From Tubiluchus corallicola (lineage: Eukaryota; Priapulida; Priapulimorpha; Priapulimorphida; Tubiluchidae), in NCBI GenBank assembly GCA_030141605.1, contig JAQGDQ010001677.1, positions 1-29,940 on the forward strand: a stretch of DNA of 29,940 nucleotides. Direction: 5' to 3'. Below the pieces are notes generated by a model. That model had not been told where the DNA came from. It worked only from the letters and a program-made list of their open reading frames with translations, and searched no databases. The first letter of the stretch is position 1, and every line of letters starts with the position of its first letter. Below are positions 14,231 through 23,464 of this stretch, one piece after another. The position numbers and the translations under genes are program-made.

Positions 14231-14350
14231 GGCTACGGCCAAATCACGTTGAAAACACTGGTTCTCGTCTGATCACCGAAGTTAAGCAACGTAGAGTCTG
14301 GTTAGTACTTGGATGGGTGACCGCCGAGGAATACCAGGTGCTGTAGGCTT
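14231..14350 (+). pseudogene. 5S rRNA-derived head with internal Pol III promoter
   Basis: It matches animal 5S rRNA along its length: ACGTTGAAAACACTGGTTCT, TCACCGAAGTTAAGCAACG (box A region) and TACTTGGATGGGTGACCGCC (intermediate element and box C), ending GGTGCTGTAGGCTT. About ten positions differ from the typical metazoan sequence, for example TAGAGTCTGG where CGGGCCCGG is usual. Because it is fused to a SINE body and bounded by target-site duplications, it is the promoter head of a retroposon and not a 5S gene. Confidence 0.9.
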
Positions 14351-14777
14351 GCGGGATACCCACACTGTATCTCGACACTAGGGGGAGGAGCTGCACAAGC
14401 AGCCAACGGCTAGAGGGCAGAGGAGGTCAAGTGACTCAACAGCCATGTGTAGAGGAGTAAACCTTCCAAATCAGGAGTGGAGCCCCGAAGACGGACCAGT
14501 GCAGCATGCTCACTGACTCCGGCAGCCAACCTGGTGCAAACGTATCGCCCCGCTTTCCTTTGGACTACACCAGGGAGGAAGAGAGGGGGTTCCTGTTGTC
14601 TGGGCAACTCAGGATCTCCATACACCTTGCCCAGGCGTGCGCCCTGGAGACGTTCAAGGATCGGACTGCTCAGCCACAGTCGACACTGCAGCTCCATCAA
14701 TGTGATCAATAACTGACTCTCTTGGCGCACACTCCATTGTCTTCTGAGACAGAAGGATGCCAACCAACCAACCAACC
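14231..14777 (+). mobile_element. 5S rRNA-headed SINE (SINE3-like), apparently full length
   Basis: A 547-bp retroposon bounded by a perfect 11-bp direct repeat (14220-14230 and 14778-14788). The first 120 bp are clearly 5S rRNA-derived. A unique body of about 400 bp follows. The 3' end is GGATGCC followed by a CCAA repeat rather than poly(A), which suggests mobilisation by a LINE that recognises that tail. 5S-headed SINEs (the SINE3 class, including DeuSINEs) are known from vertebrates and invertebrates; I cannot assign the body to a named family. Frames on both strands inside it are not supported as genes. The perfect duplication suggests a fairly recent insertion. Confidence 0.88.
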
Positions 14778-14788
14778 ACTTATTGTAA
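14778..14788. repeat. Right target-site duplication of the 5S SINE
   Basis: ACTTATTGTAA, directly after the CCAA-repeat tail. Confidence 0.9.
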
Positions 14789-16192
14789 CGTGCGTTACTT
14801 AGAAATGGTAATTGAGTCCTCTTTGTAGTGGATTGATTCTCGACAACTTCTTGTAGTATGATAACGTTAACAGCTTTTTTCTGAAATAATTCACATGTCG
14901 CTACTACTTGAAACGTGCAGTCTGTGAACCCAACATTGTGTGTTACAGTGGTTTCCAAAGACAACAATGATGAAACAGCCCTAGGAGAAGCAGTAAGGTA
15001 ATACCAAATAGGCAGTTATTCGTTTTCGCAAGCAGCGATTTTCTGCTTTAAAGATGTCCTGACTTCAGGTATTTTATGCCCTTACAAGTTTGACTTGCTG
15101 TTGTTCTGATTCTAAAAGCATTGGACAACTCTAAACCAAGCACTTTTATTACGGTAGTTGCACTACAGCACTGCCATGCCTCCTTGAAAAACACCCACAT
15201 ACCTTTCTATTGTACTAAGTCCATTGTTCTCTTTCACAGCTTTCCTGTGCAGACATATAATTATTGTCCAATGGCACCTGCCAGACAGAATGGGTTAAAT
15301 ATGATTGTTGGAAAGGTAAAGGTTGTCCTTAAATCAGTTAAAGGACAAAAAAAGGGGTACCTGAAATAGGTTTCAGAAAAATCGCCATAAAAAATTATAT
15401 TACTTTATAGCAATTTTATGCACATATCGTACTCGCGCTAAAATGAATTTTTGTTTGTCTTCATTTTAAATCTCTCGCAATGCTGTTCCGATGTCGCCAT
15501 TATATGACATCATGCACCAAACGTAAATCAGGGGAAGAAAAGGAAATGTTAAATTATGTCGCAAAAAAACTTTCCATGCAAAATTATTTTACCTGGTATT
15601 TCTCTTACCTGCTTGAAAGACTTATGTAACTAGAAAAGAAAATTATTAATTATTTAAAATATTTTCACCAGTTGGTAAAATGTCGCTGACTCACCCTCCA
15701 GGGTGCACCACTCGCTAACCAAAAAGCGTATTTTAATCTTATTGACAAGATACAGTAATTTTAAATTTTATTTAGTTAGTGATTTGTGCGCTAAGAATGC
15801 TCTGATTATTTTTTCAAACTTTACAAAATGTTATCTAAACTTGTATCAAATGACTTATCGTCAAAGTGGCTGCATCTAACGGTCATCGCGGGAGTTTAAA
15901 TTTACATGTTTTATACACCGTTACTGCCGACGCAAGCTCTGCGTGCAAAAAGGCAGTACGTAAGTGGTATAAAATTTCAAGACGAATTTTTAAATCTTTA
16001 CGTAAGTTGAGGGTTTTCTTATGCTTTAAGTTCCTCTACTTGGTGTGTGGAGGATAGCAAATACAAATTCCAGTTTTTCTACGGCAGCTTACGTTTTTGG
16101 CTTATTGCTTTTGTGGCGCATTCTATGCTAGGTCATGGCAGCATTATTCTCAGAATACTGTTGTGCAGTTGTGAAATCACGACACGAGACAG
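14789..16192. other. Unannotated stretch
   Basis: Open frames at 15121-15369, 15866-16057 and 16047-16277 are short, mostly lack an ATG at the start and have no domain I recognise. No RNA gene or repeat termini identified. Confidence 0.3.
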
Positions 16193-16723
16193 AGAAAGGG
16201 TCAAATTTAAAATCGCTATTTGTAATGCTGTAGAATTGTTTATTTTAATCGCTTCTGGTAGAAAGAGTCAAATTTAAAATCGTGATTTGTAATGCTGTAG
16301 AATTGTTTATTTTAATCGCTTCTAGTAGAAAGGGTCAAATTTAAAATCGCGATTTGTAATGCTGTAGAATTGTTTATTTTAATCGCTTCTGGTAGAAAGG
16401 GTCAAATTTAAAATCGCTATTTGTAATGCTGTAGAATTGTTTATTTTAATCGCTTCTGGTAGAAAGGGTCAAATTTAAAATCGTGATTTGTAATGCTGTA
16501 GAATTGTTTATTTTAATCGCTTCTAGTAGAAAGGGTCAAATTTAAAATCGCTATTTGTAATGCTGTAGAATTGTTTATTTTAATCGCTTCTGGTAGAAAG
16601 GGTCAAATTTAAAATCGTGATTTGTAATGCTGTAGAATTGTTTATTTTAATCGCTTCTAGTAGAAAGGGTCAAATTTAAAATCGCGATTTGTAATGCTGT
16701 AGAATTGTTTATTTTAATCGCTT
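16193..16723. repeat. 67-bp tandem satellite, about 8 copies
   Basis: GGGTCAAATTTAAAATCG recurs every 67 bp. Two diagnostic sites vary: ATCGCTATTT / ATCGTGATTT / ATCGCGATTT and TTCTGGTAG / TTCTAGTAG. Read in order, the combinations give a CTA, GTG, GCG, CTA, GTG, CTA, GTG, GCG pattern, so dimer and trimer higher-order units are intermixed. AT-rich, no coding potential. Confidence 0.95.
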
Positions 16724-16765
16724 TTCGTTTGTTTTTTTTGCTTGCCATTTTAGTCCTATGTAAAG

Positions 16766-16836
16766 TACTGTATCAATTTCGTTTCTACAGGTCTGCTTAA
16801 TCATTACCTATTTGGCTTTGTAAATAGATAATTAGT
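16766..16836. repeat. Dispersed 70-bp repeat, copy 1 of 3
   Basis: TACTGTATCAATTTCGTTTC followed by CTTAATCATTACCTATTTGG and TAAATAGATAATTAGT. Two further copies lie at 17551-17622 and 17631-17700. Confidence 0.75.
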
Positions 16837-17080
16837 ACAAATTATTGTACCCTTTCTTTGTAATTATGTTATGAAATATTACTGTAGTTACACGGTTGCC
16901 AAAAATACTGTCTTATCAAGCTAACTTCTTGGGACAACCTGTACTTCTAATCCAGACTTTGCGAACACGTGTCTACTTTTAATTTGTTAATAATGTAGAG
17001 TTCGTATTAAGGCCTTTATATAAATGAATTAATTATCCTGCACAGTTTGTCGAATCTACGTTATTTCGTCCATTTTTTTT

Positions 17081-17230
17081 ATAAACCGCCAAAACCCGCC
17101 ATCGTGAACAAGGCGTTCTTTATAACCCCGCCAAAACCCGCCATCGTGAACAAGGCGTCCTTTATAACCCCGCCAAAACCCGCCATCGTGAACAAGGCGT
17201 TCTGTATAAACCCGCCATCGTGAACAAGGC
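17081..17230. repeat. 42-bp tandem repeat, about 3.5 copies
   Basis: CGCCAAAACCCGCCATCGTG recurs at 17087, 17129 and 17171, followed by AACAAGGCGTTCTTTATAACC. The last unit lacks the CGCCAAAA portion. Because 42 is a multiple of three, the minus strand gives a 14-residue repeat peptide (ALFTMAGFGGVIKN type), but nothing else suggests coding. Confidence 0.9.
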
Positions 17231-17550
17231 TTTGTTGACTAGTTTCCCTACTTTTTACTTGAATCAACTTCATGGGTCGTCACTTCCTGTATCATTCCAG
17301 AACGGATAATTCCAATTAAACATGGATTGGTGACCGAAATGCCTGCGCTGTGTGATTCTTTTGCAAATTGTTCTGTGTAATTAAAAACAACACAACTTTA
17401 TTTGATGAACTTTCTGGGGTAACACTTTTAAGTAACTAGGATATTAATATTAATAAAAGAAAGTTTATCTATGTACCCTAATAAGCCTTCTCTTAATGTA
17501 TAAAGCAGTTCAATTCATTTAACTTTATTTTCAAATACTTAGCTATTTGT
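17231..17550. other. Unannotated spacer
   Basis: AT-rich sequence, no gene or repeat end recognised. Confidence 0.3.
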
Positions 17551-17700
17551 TACTGTATCAATTTCTTTTCTACTGGTCTACTTAATCATTACCTATTTGA
17601 CTTTTGTAAATACATAATTAGTGCTTAAGTTGCTATATCAATTTCTTTAGTGCTCTGTTTATTCATTACCTATTTGGCTTCTGTTAACTAATTAATTAGT
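17551..17700. repeat. Dispersed 70-bp repeat, copies 2 and 3 in tandem
   Basis: Both copies carry ATCAATTTCTTT, then ATTCATTACCTATTTG or AATCATTACCTATTTG, then ATAATTAGT or TTAATTAGT. They are about 80 bp apart and more diverged than the satellites, so older. Confidence 0.7.
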
Positions 17701-18052
17701 GCATAATAGGCTTTGCCTATGTAAACTGGTTGTAGGTTTGTAAACTTACCACTGATGATGACAGCAGCAGCTAGTCGAGACGTTTGGCGTGATTTTAATT
17801 TTTAATTTTTTAATGTAAAGGTTTTAATAAATTTGTTTGTTTTAAACCATAAATGTTTTACGTGCCTGTAATAAAAATTGTTCTGTACAAATCTAGTCTA
17901 CCTTGTGCTGCCACCTTGTAGTGGATTTTTTTATTTACTTAAGCATCTCGTTGCTTGTAATCAGGTAAAAAATTTAGTAAGAATTTATGTAGCTTGGAGT
18001 TATGATTTATGAACATCAAAAAGAAATCTTATTTCATTTTTATTATTTTCAG
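17701..18052. other. Intron or 5' flank of the zinc-finger gene
   Basis: AT-rich sequence ending in a T-rich tract and TTTTCAG at 18046-18052, the acceptor of the first visible exon. No promoter could be identified. Confidence 0.45.
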
Positions 18053-18429
18053 TGGACGGAGGTCAACAAAAAACAATGGCATTTTTTGGAAGTTGTACAG
18101 ACTTGTCGCATTACACAGATGCAGAACCGTATCGGCTGAAATTAGGTAACGGCTACCGCGACAGCAACTGCATTAAACGACAGAACACTTCGTCCCCCTT
18201 GCACCGACCCCCGGCCGCCTCCTTCCACAAGATGGGCGTAGCCGGCAGCTTTCAACGCCGGGCGTGTTACAGGAGTGTGGACGATTTGACAGGTGAACAT
18301 TTGTATGAGGAGCTACCGGCACACAGTGCAGGACCGCCTAAATTGTCATACAGGCCACCACAAGCAAATCATATACTGGGTCCAGCTAAACTGGCTCCTA
18401 TTGGAGGCACCCCTGTGTACAGTAACCGG
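18053..18429 (+). CDS. POGZ/ZNF280-like zinc-finger gene, first visible coding exon
   Basis: A 377-nt open exon with a T-rich acceptor ending TTTTCAG and a strong donor GTAAGT at 18430. It encodes about 125 residues without a known domain: a polar, Pro/Ser/Tyr-rich, probably disordered region with the words FFGSCTDLSHYTDAEPYRL, RRACYRSVDDLTGEHLYEEL and LGPAKLAPIGGTPVYSNR. Codon content is much less AT-biased than its surroundings, which supports real coding sequence. There are two readings of the start: an internal exon (two bases complete a split codon) or a first coding exon starting at the ATG at 18076, in good context (ACAATGG). The exon ends in phase 0, which does not match the next supported exon. 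Linking it to the zinc-finger exon is inferred from strand, proximity and style. Confidence 0.75.
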
Positions 18430-18518
18430 GTAAGTTGCATCTAAAGTGGATAATGTATGCAGTTACTGCAGTAATAGCTGAAAGGAGTTCACAATTCACC
18501 TCACAATTTAAATATCAT
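18430..18518. other. Start of intron after the first visible exon
   Basis: Begins GTAAGT and soon runs into stops; any open frame extending past the exon is read-through. Confidence 0.6.
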
Positions 18519-18600
18519 AACCCTAGCCCTAGCTCTAACTGTAACTGTAACTCCAACCCAACCCTAACTCTAGCCCCAATCCTAATCCTAATCCTAATCC
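18519..18600. repeat. Degenerate telomere-like (CCCTAA)n repeat in intron
   Basis: The run AACCCTAGCCCTAGCTCTAA continues with CTAACTGTAAC, CAACCCTAACTCTAGCC and three CCTAAT units. These are decayed variants of the metazoan CCCTAA/TTAGGG telomere word, lying about 90 bp inside the intron. Confidence 0.65.
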
Positions 18601-19591
18601 GCTGCACGAACGATTTCTTCTACGCAAGGAATTGTAGCTTAATCGGTTTAATTTTACTGAATTCATTACAAGAACATTGGATACTTTTATTTAAAAAAGT
18701 CATTTACATTGTTGGATATCTAACAAACTGATGTGATTTTTGCTAATGAGAATTTGAAAAGTAACATCTGATGGCTCCCAGATTGAAGTCTTTGCCCAGA
18801 TTTTATTATAAGAATGATTAGTTCAAAGATCAAAGCACTGTTTGTGCAGATGAAATGGCTGCCATTTTTATCCAAGCATTTCGTTGTTACAAAAGTAATT
18901 ATGTGTTTAATAAAAATTTTGTAGTTGTGTGAAGTCCAATAAAAACGATCATACCAGCAATATTTTCTAAAAAGTTAAGTTATTGTTGTAACTGGTGGAG
19001 TTTCGAAAGCCAAAACGAAATATTGCTACAAATATGCACGACAGATGGCGCCACGTTGCAAGTTCTCATTGTGATTGCGAATACCAAGTCAAACTCCGAT
19101 GATTAAGATGGTTATGACAGCTCAGACTGTCAAGTTAAATACAAGTAAGAATCTACCGAGAAGGTTTAAAACTTTGCCAAAAACTACCTAGCAAACCAAA
19201 AACAACTTGGATAGCTAAGATAAACAAAGATATTTCAACAACTACAGTACAACTGTATCTTGCTTTAGCAGCGCAGGAACTTTGTTGTTAGGTGCAGATA
19301 ATATCATACGAGTGGATGGAATATTCTTATATGGCAGTGCCCACAACAGGCGGAAGAGGGTTTGAAAAAGAAGAACTACGAGTGAATTTGAATACGTATT
19401 ACCATTGCTGTTATTAAAACCACTAATCTTCTGCTTTGCAGTTATCGTTGTTTGCATTTAGTTTGAGGCTTGAACGATGCTTGTTAAAATATAGGCTGTT
19501 GATGGGTGTGTTAAACACGGCGCATGCGTACGCTAACTAGCTGCTAATAGTCATACAAAAACTGCCTAGCAATAACTGGACACATTTAGTT
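18601..19591. other. Intronic stretch without recognised features
   Basis: Open frames on either strand around 19242-19457 are short and without domain similarity. No repeat termini identified. Confidence 0.35.
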
Positions 19592-20110
19592 TTTGAGAAT
19601 AGGAAGATTTCTTTGGAAACAAAAATGAGAATATTCTCAGCCTTAGTTGAAACTGTATTTCTGTATAACTCTGAGCTCTGGACATTAAAAGCAAATCATA
19701 AAGCTGAAATCGATGCGTTTCAAAGGCGAAATTACAGAAACATTTTGGGTATCAGATGGCCAAAGAAAATTTCAAACAAAGATCTATATGAAAAAAATAA
19801 AAGAAGAACCTTGGACAAGAAAAATAAAAAGACGCCGTTTAAGACGGATTGGGCATATGCTTAGACTACCTGATGATATTCCAGTAAAGATAGCTCTTCA
19901 ACAAGCCATAGAACCAGCTAAAAAACCTGCAGGAGGACAAATGTTAACATATTAAGATTTTGCACAAAAAGATTTAAACACTTCAGCATTGATCCTTAGA
20001 AATAAATGTTCTTGGGGCATTGCGGCGAGCAGGGAGTCCTTGCAGAGGGAGGTGAGCAGAATCATGTCCCTGGACGTGTGATTCATTGGATGATGATGAT
20101 GATGATGATG
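19592..20110 (+). mobile_element. 5'-truncated LINE (RTE-like), reverse transcriptase C-terminus
   Basis: Carries the end of a non-LTR retrotransposon reverse transcriptase. The first frame has KMRIFSALVETVFLYNSELW, matching the conserved LLYGSETW region after the RT core, then DAFQRRNYRNILGI. A +1 shift in an A-rich run near 19790-19800 moves to the frame with RRRLRRIGHMLRLPDD, the usual R-LRxxGHxxRM block. An in-frame TAA at 19953-19955 interrupts it before DLNTSALILRNKCSWGIAAS and a natural-looking TGA at 20079-20081. A (GAT)n tail follows at 20088-20110. This is a dead copy in the intron of the zinc-finger gene. RTE-type is likely but the clade is not certain. Confidence 0.85.
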
Positions 20111-20370
20111 CCTAGCAATCTACTATCTGTTGCAGTGAAAAACTTGATTTTAAGCCCATCAGATTTAGATTCATTAGAACTATTTATTCATCCTTTTAGA
20201 GCAATACAACAAAAATATAACTTATGCAATTACTAATTAACAATGCATTGCAGTGCTATGAGCGTAGCAGAAGAAATTAACTTATAAGGTACGGTCAACA
20301 TGGATGAGACTAAATTAATGACATAAACATCGAAAAGAACGTTAAATGGAGCCAAGCAAATGGATGCGAG
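20111..20370. other. Intronic spacer
   Basis: Ordinary AT-rich DNA between the LINE tail and the GAT-rich tract. Confidence 0.3.
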
Positions 20371-20527
20371 ATGACGATGATCATGATCATGATGATCATG
20401 ATGATGATGAGTATGATGATGATGATGATAATGACGACGACGACGATGATGATGGTGATATTAATGCTGACAACAATGGTGGTGATGACAACAATGATAA
20501 TGAATTGATGCTAATGATGATGATGCG
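20371..20527. repeat. (GAT)n-type trinucleotide repeat, impure
   Basis: GATGATCATGATCATGATGA followed by GATGATGACGACGACGATGA and related words. The Asp-rich frame it creates is a by-product of the repeat. Confidence 0.9.
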
Positions 20528-20994
20528 CCAGGATGGATAATTTAAACCAAGTTAGCCACTTTTGCAGTGTTATGAGAATAGTATTAAAATATTGAACTAT
20601 ATAAAAATATAAAGATGTGTTAGTTTTAATTACAGAAATTGATTAATTGGTCCAATATGACTCCAGTATTGATTTTTTAAAATTGATGTTCTGACTTTTT
20701 ATTTCTATGCAAAGTTTATTCTATAATATAGGCGCCCAGTGAATGTTAAATGATGTCTGGTTGTGTTTGTTCTGCAGTACTGTACTTTAAACTCAGGAGC
20801 ACGATAAAAACAAGGTTATTGATGTTATCGTTACGTTGAATTTACGTTGTCTTATCAGCTGTTGACTTTTTCCTTGGCTGTTTTTGAGTTTCCTGAACTG
20901 CTGATTATCAAGTAGTCCACAGGCAGCTGAAAATCGAATCATAAGGTCACTGGTGCAGCGTTGGATCGACCCATAACGTTGTTTTGTGTTTTAG
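20528..20994. other. Intronic stretch ending in a splice acceptor
   Basis: No gene or repeat recognised. It ends with GTTTTGTGTTTTAG (20981-20994), a good pyrimidine-rich acceptor. Confidence 0.45.
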
Positions 20995-21087
20995 ATTACA
21001 ATAGTTCGCTGAACTACGACGATCTTATCTGTAGAATGAGCTTTTTCACAGTTCCAGTGATTGATGATGATCGTGAAAAGGTCAAAG
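20995..21087 (+). CDS. POGZ/ZNF280-like gene, small internal exon (predicted)
   Basis: A 93-nt exon between TTTTAG and a GTTAAG donor. In the frame set by the downstream exon it gives 30 open codons, including NSSLNYDDLICRMSFFTVPV and IDDDREKVK. It ends with one base (G) of a split codon, and the exon at 26113 supplies AT to make GAT (Asp), so the junction reads REKVK-D-KPLPG in the intact exon copy. This phase match is the main evidence. At its 5' side it needs one base from the preceding exon, while 18053-18429 ends exactly on a codon boundary, so a small exon is missing, a base is missing, or the link is wrong. Too short for domain assignment. Confidence 0.55.
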
Positions 21088-22039
21088 GTTAAGTGTAACA
21101 GACAACGCATTTGTGTACACTTGACAATGCCTCGCAGTCCGAGCTATTGTAATAGTAACAGTTCTAATGGCTAGCCAAGACCTTACCTAGTTCATTTTTT
21201 CTTGTTTCCAAGCAAGATCCTGCTAGTAAATCACGCACAGATTGGTGCATAATTAAGTAAAATCCACATAAACAACTGAAATTACTGAACTGATGCGGCT
21301 GACGGCTTTGCTTTATACACCTGTCATGTGACGGTTATAGTTAAGACGCGTTGCTGTGATACACTTAACATTTGACCTGCAGCAACTGCGCGTGCGCACG
21401 ACGAAACCGTGAAAAACTTATTCTTTTTACTCTTGATTTCGTCCGTACGTACATTTTTCATGCTTTAGGCAGGCAAGCAAAACCCTGACCTCAAAAAGTT
21501 ATTTTAAATTTTTGATGAAGTTGTGTTATTTCTGTTCGGTCTGCTAAGATTATAAATTTCATGAGAACCTATGTTTAAATTGCAATAATTATAGCCCAGA
21601 GGGAGCGACAAACCTTCCTGCAATGATTCACTGTATGCCAGGAGTCTTGTTTGTAGCAAAAAAATCTACCATTCGTGGATTTTTTTGGCAAATGGTTTTT
21701 AAGTTCATCGATGACCGCGTCTCTGTTTGTTGACTTGAAACTTTTTTGTCTTTTTTTGGTCAAAATGAGAATAAAGTTACTGGGGCAGTTTACATTAGGA
21801 TTTAGTGATGGGATTATGGAAAACAAAGCTTACTACATGCAACTTACAGAACTACTGCACCCTGATGTTGTACCCTGATCTTATTATGTCTAAAATCTGT
21901 TACTGTACATTTTGCAAGAGATTTCGACGCGAGCTTTACAGTGCAAATTAACGTAGAGCAAAGAACATTAATCAGAATCTGTGCATGTAGCTGGTTAACA
22001 GACTTGGAATAAAAGCAAATAGGAGTTAGTTATTAAAAG
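21088..22039. other. Intronic stretch without recognised features
   Basis: Short overlapping frames at 21575-21878 on both strands have no recognisable domain. No RNA genes or transposon ends seen. Confidence 0.3.
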
Positions 22040-22180
22040 ATCCCGGCTGAGAATCGTATGTGCTCATATTGTTTAAGAAATGAAATCGAAGACGAATTAC
22101 ACTTTGTTACAAAGTGTCCATATTTCAATGATCTTGGAGGAAAATTATATAATCACATCTGTGTAATTATCAGAATTTTT
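22040..22180 (+). mobile_element. LINE fragment, C-terminal zinc-knuckle-like motif
   Basis: An open stretch reading IPAENRMCSYCLRNEIEDEL, then HFVTKCPYFNDLGGKL. The pattern C-x2-C-(8-9 residues)-EDE-x-H-(4-5 residues)-C-P-x-Y/F is the conserved C-terminal CCHC-like block found after the reverse transcriptase/RNase H of many invertebrate non-LTR retrotransposons. Nothing upstream in the same frame is open (TAA at 22034-22036), so it is a short relic. A GA microsatellite starts just downstream. Confidence 0.7.
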
Positions 22181-22190
22181 CTTTGCGAGA

Positions 22191-22203
22191 GACACACACA
22201 CAC

Positions 22204-22239
<36 letters not shown>

Positions 22240-22270
22240 GGAGGGAAGGAGGGAAGGAGAGAGAGAGAAA
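22191..22270. repeat. (AC)n/(AG)n compound microsatellite
   Basis: GACACACACACACAGAGAGA followed by AG repeat with GGAAGGAGGGAAGG interruptions. Confidence 0.95.
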
Positions 22271-22317
22271 TATTCATTTATTTAATTATTGTCTCGCGAA
22301 AATGTTGTGACTAGATA

Positions 22318-22596
22318 GAATACTATAATAGCAATAATAATCTTTATTTAAAGTCGGCTCTTTGGATGAGCAATTAAGATTAGTTCAAAGAGCTATTATG
22401 TAAATAACAACCTACAACTACATTACAGAGACTATTATTACCCCCCTCCCCTTTTTACCCTAAATACCACGCGCCAGGCAGGGCAACAGCAGGTACCATT
22501 TTTAAAGTCTTCGGTATGACCCGGCCGCTGTGTCGAACTCACGACCTCCCAGACGGAAAGCGGACGCGTTACCACTAGACTATACCGTCTAGTCAG
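22318..22596 (-). mobile_element. tRNA-derived SINE, near full length
   Basis: Read on the minus strand it starts with a tRNA-like head: A-box TATAGTCTAGTGGTAACGCG, an anticodon-region GTCCGCTTTCCGTC, and B-box-like GGTCGTGAGTTCGACAC (22528-22544). A body follows with GCGGCCGGGTCATACCGAAG and ACTTTAAAAATGG. It ends with GCCGACTTTAAATAAAGATT and an ATT-rich tail. The same B-box, GCGGCCGGGYCATACC block and tail occur at 28900-28987 on the + strand, proving a dispersed family. The head is too diverged to name the parent tRNA. Minus-strand frames in this region are not genes. Target-site duplications were not clearly found. Confidence 0.85.

Positions 22597-23464
<868 letters not shown>

Noticed and set aside
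14231-14350. Functional 5S rRNA gene
   Set aside because: Fused to a SINE body, bounded by target-site duplications, and with substitutions in conserved positions.
14410-14967. 185-codon minus-strand frame
   Set aside because: It lies mostly inside the 5S-headed SINE body and runs across the tail and target-site duplication into flanking DNA.
17079-17273. Gly-Phe repeat peptide on the minus strand
   Set aside because: In-frame only because the repeat unit is 42 bp; no other sign of a gene.
20346-20540. Asp-rich protein
   Set aside because: Translation of an impure GAT repeat.
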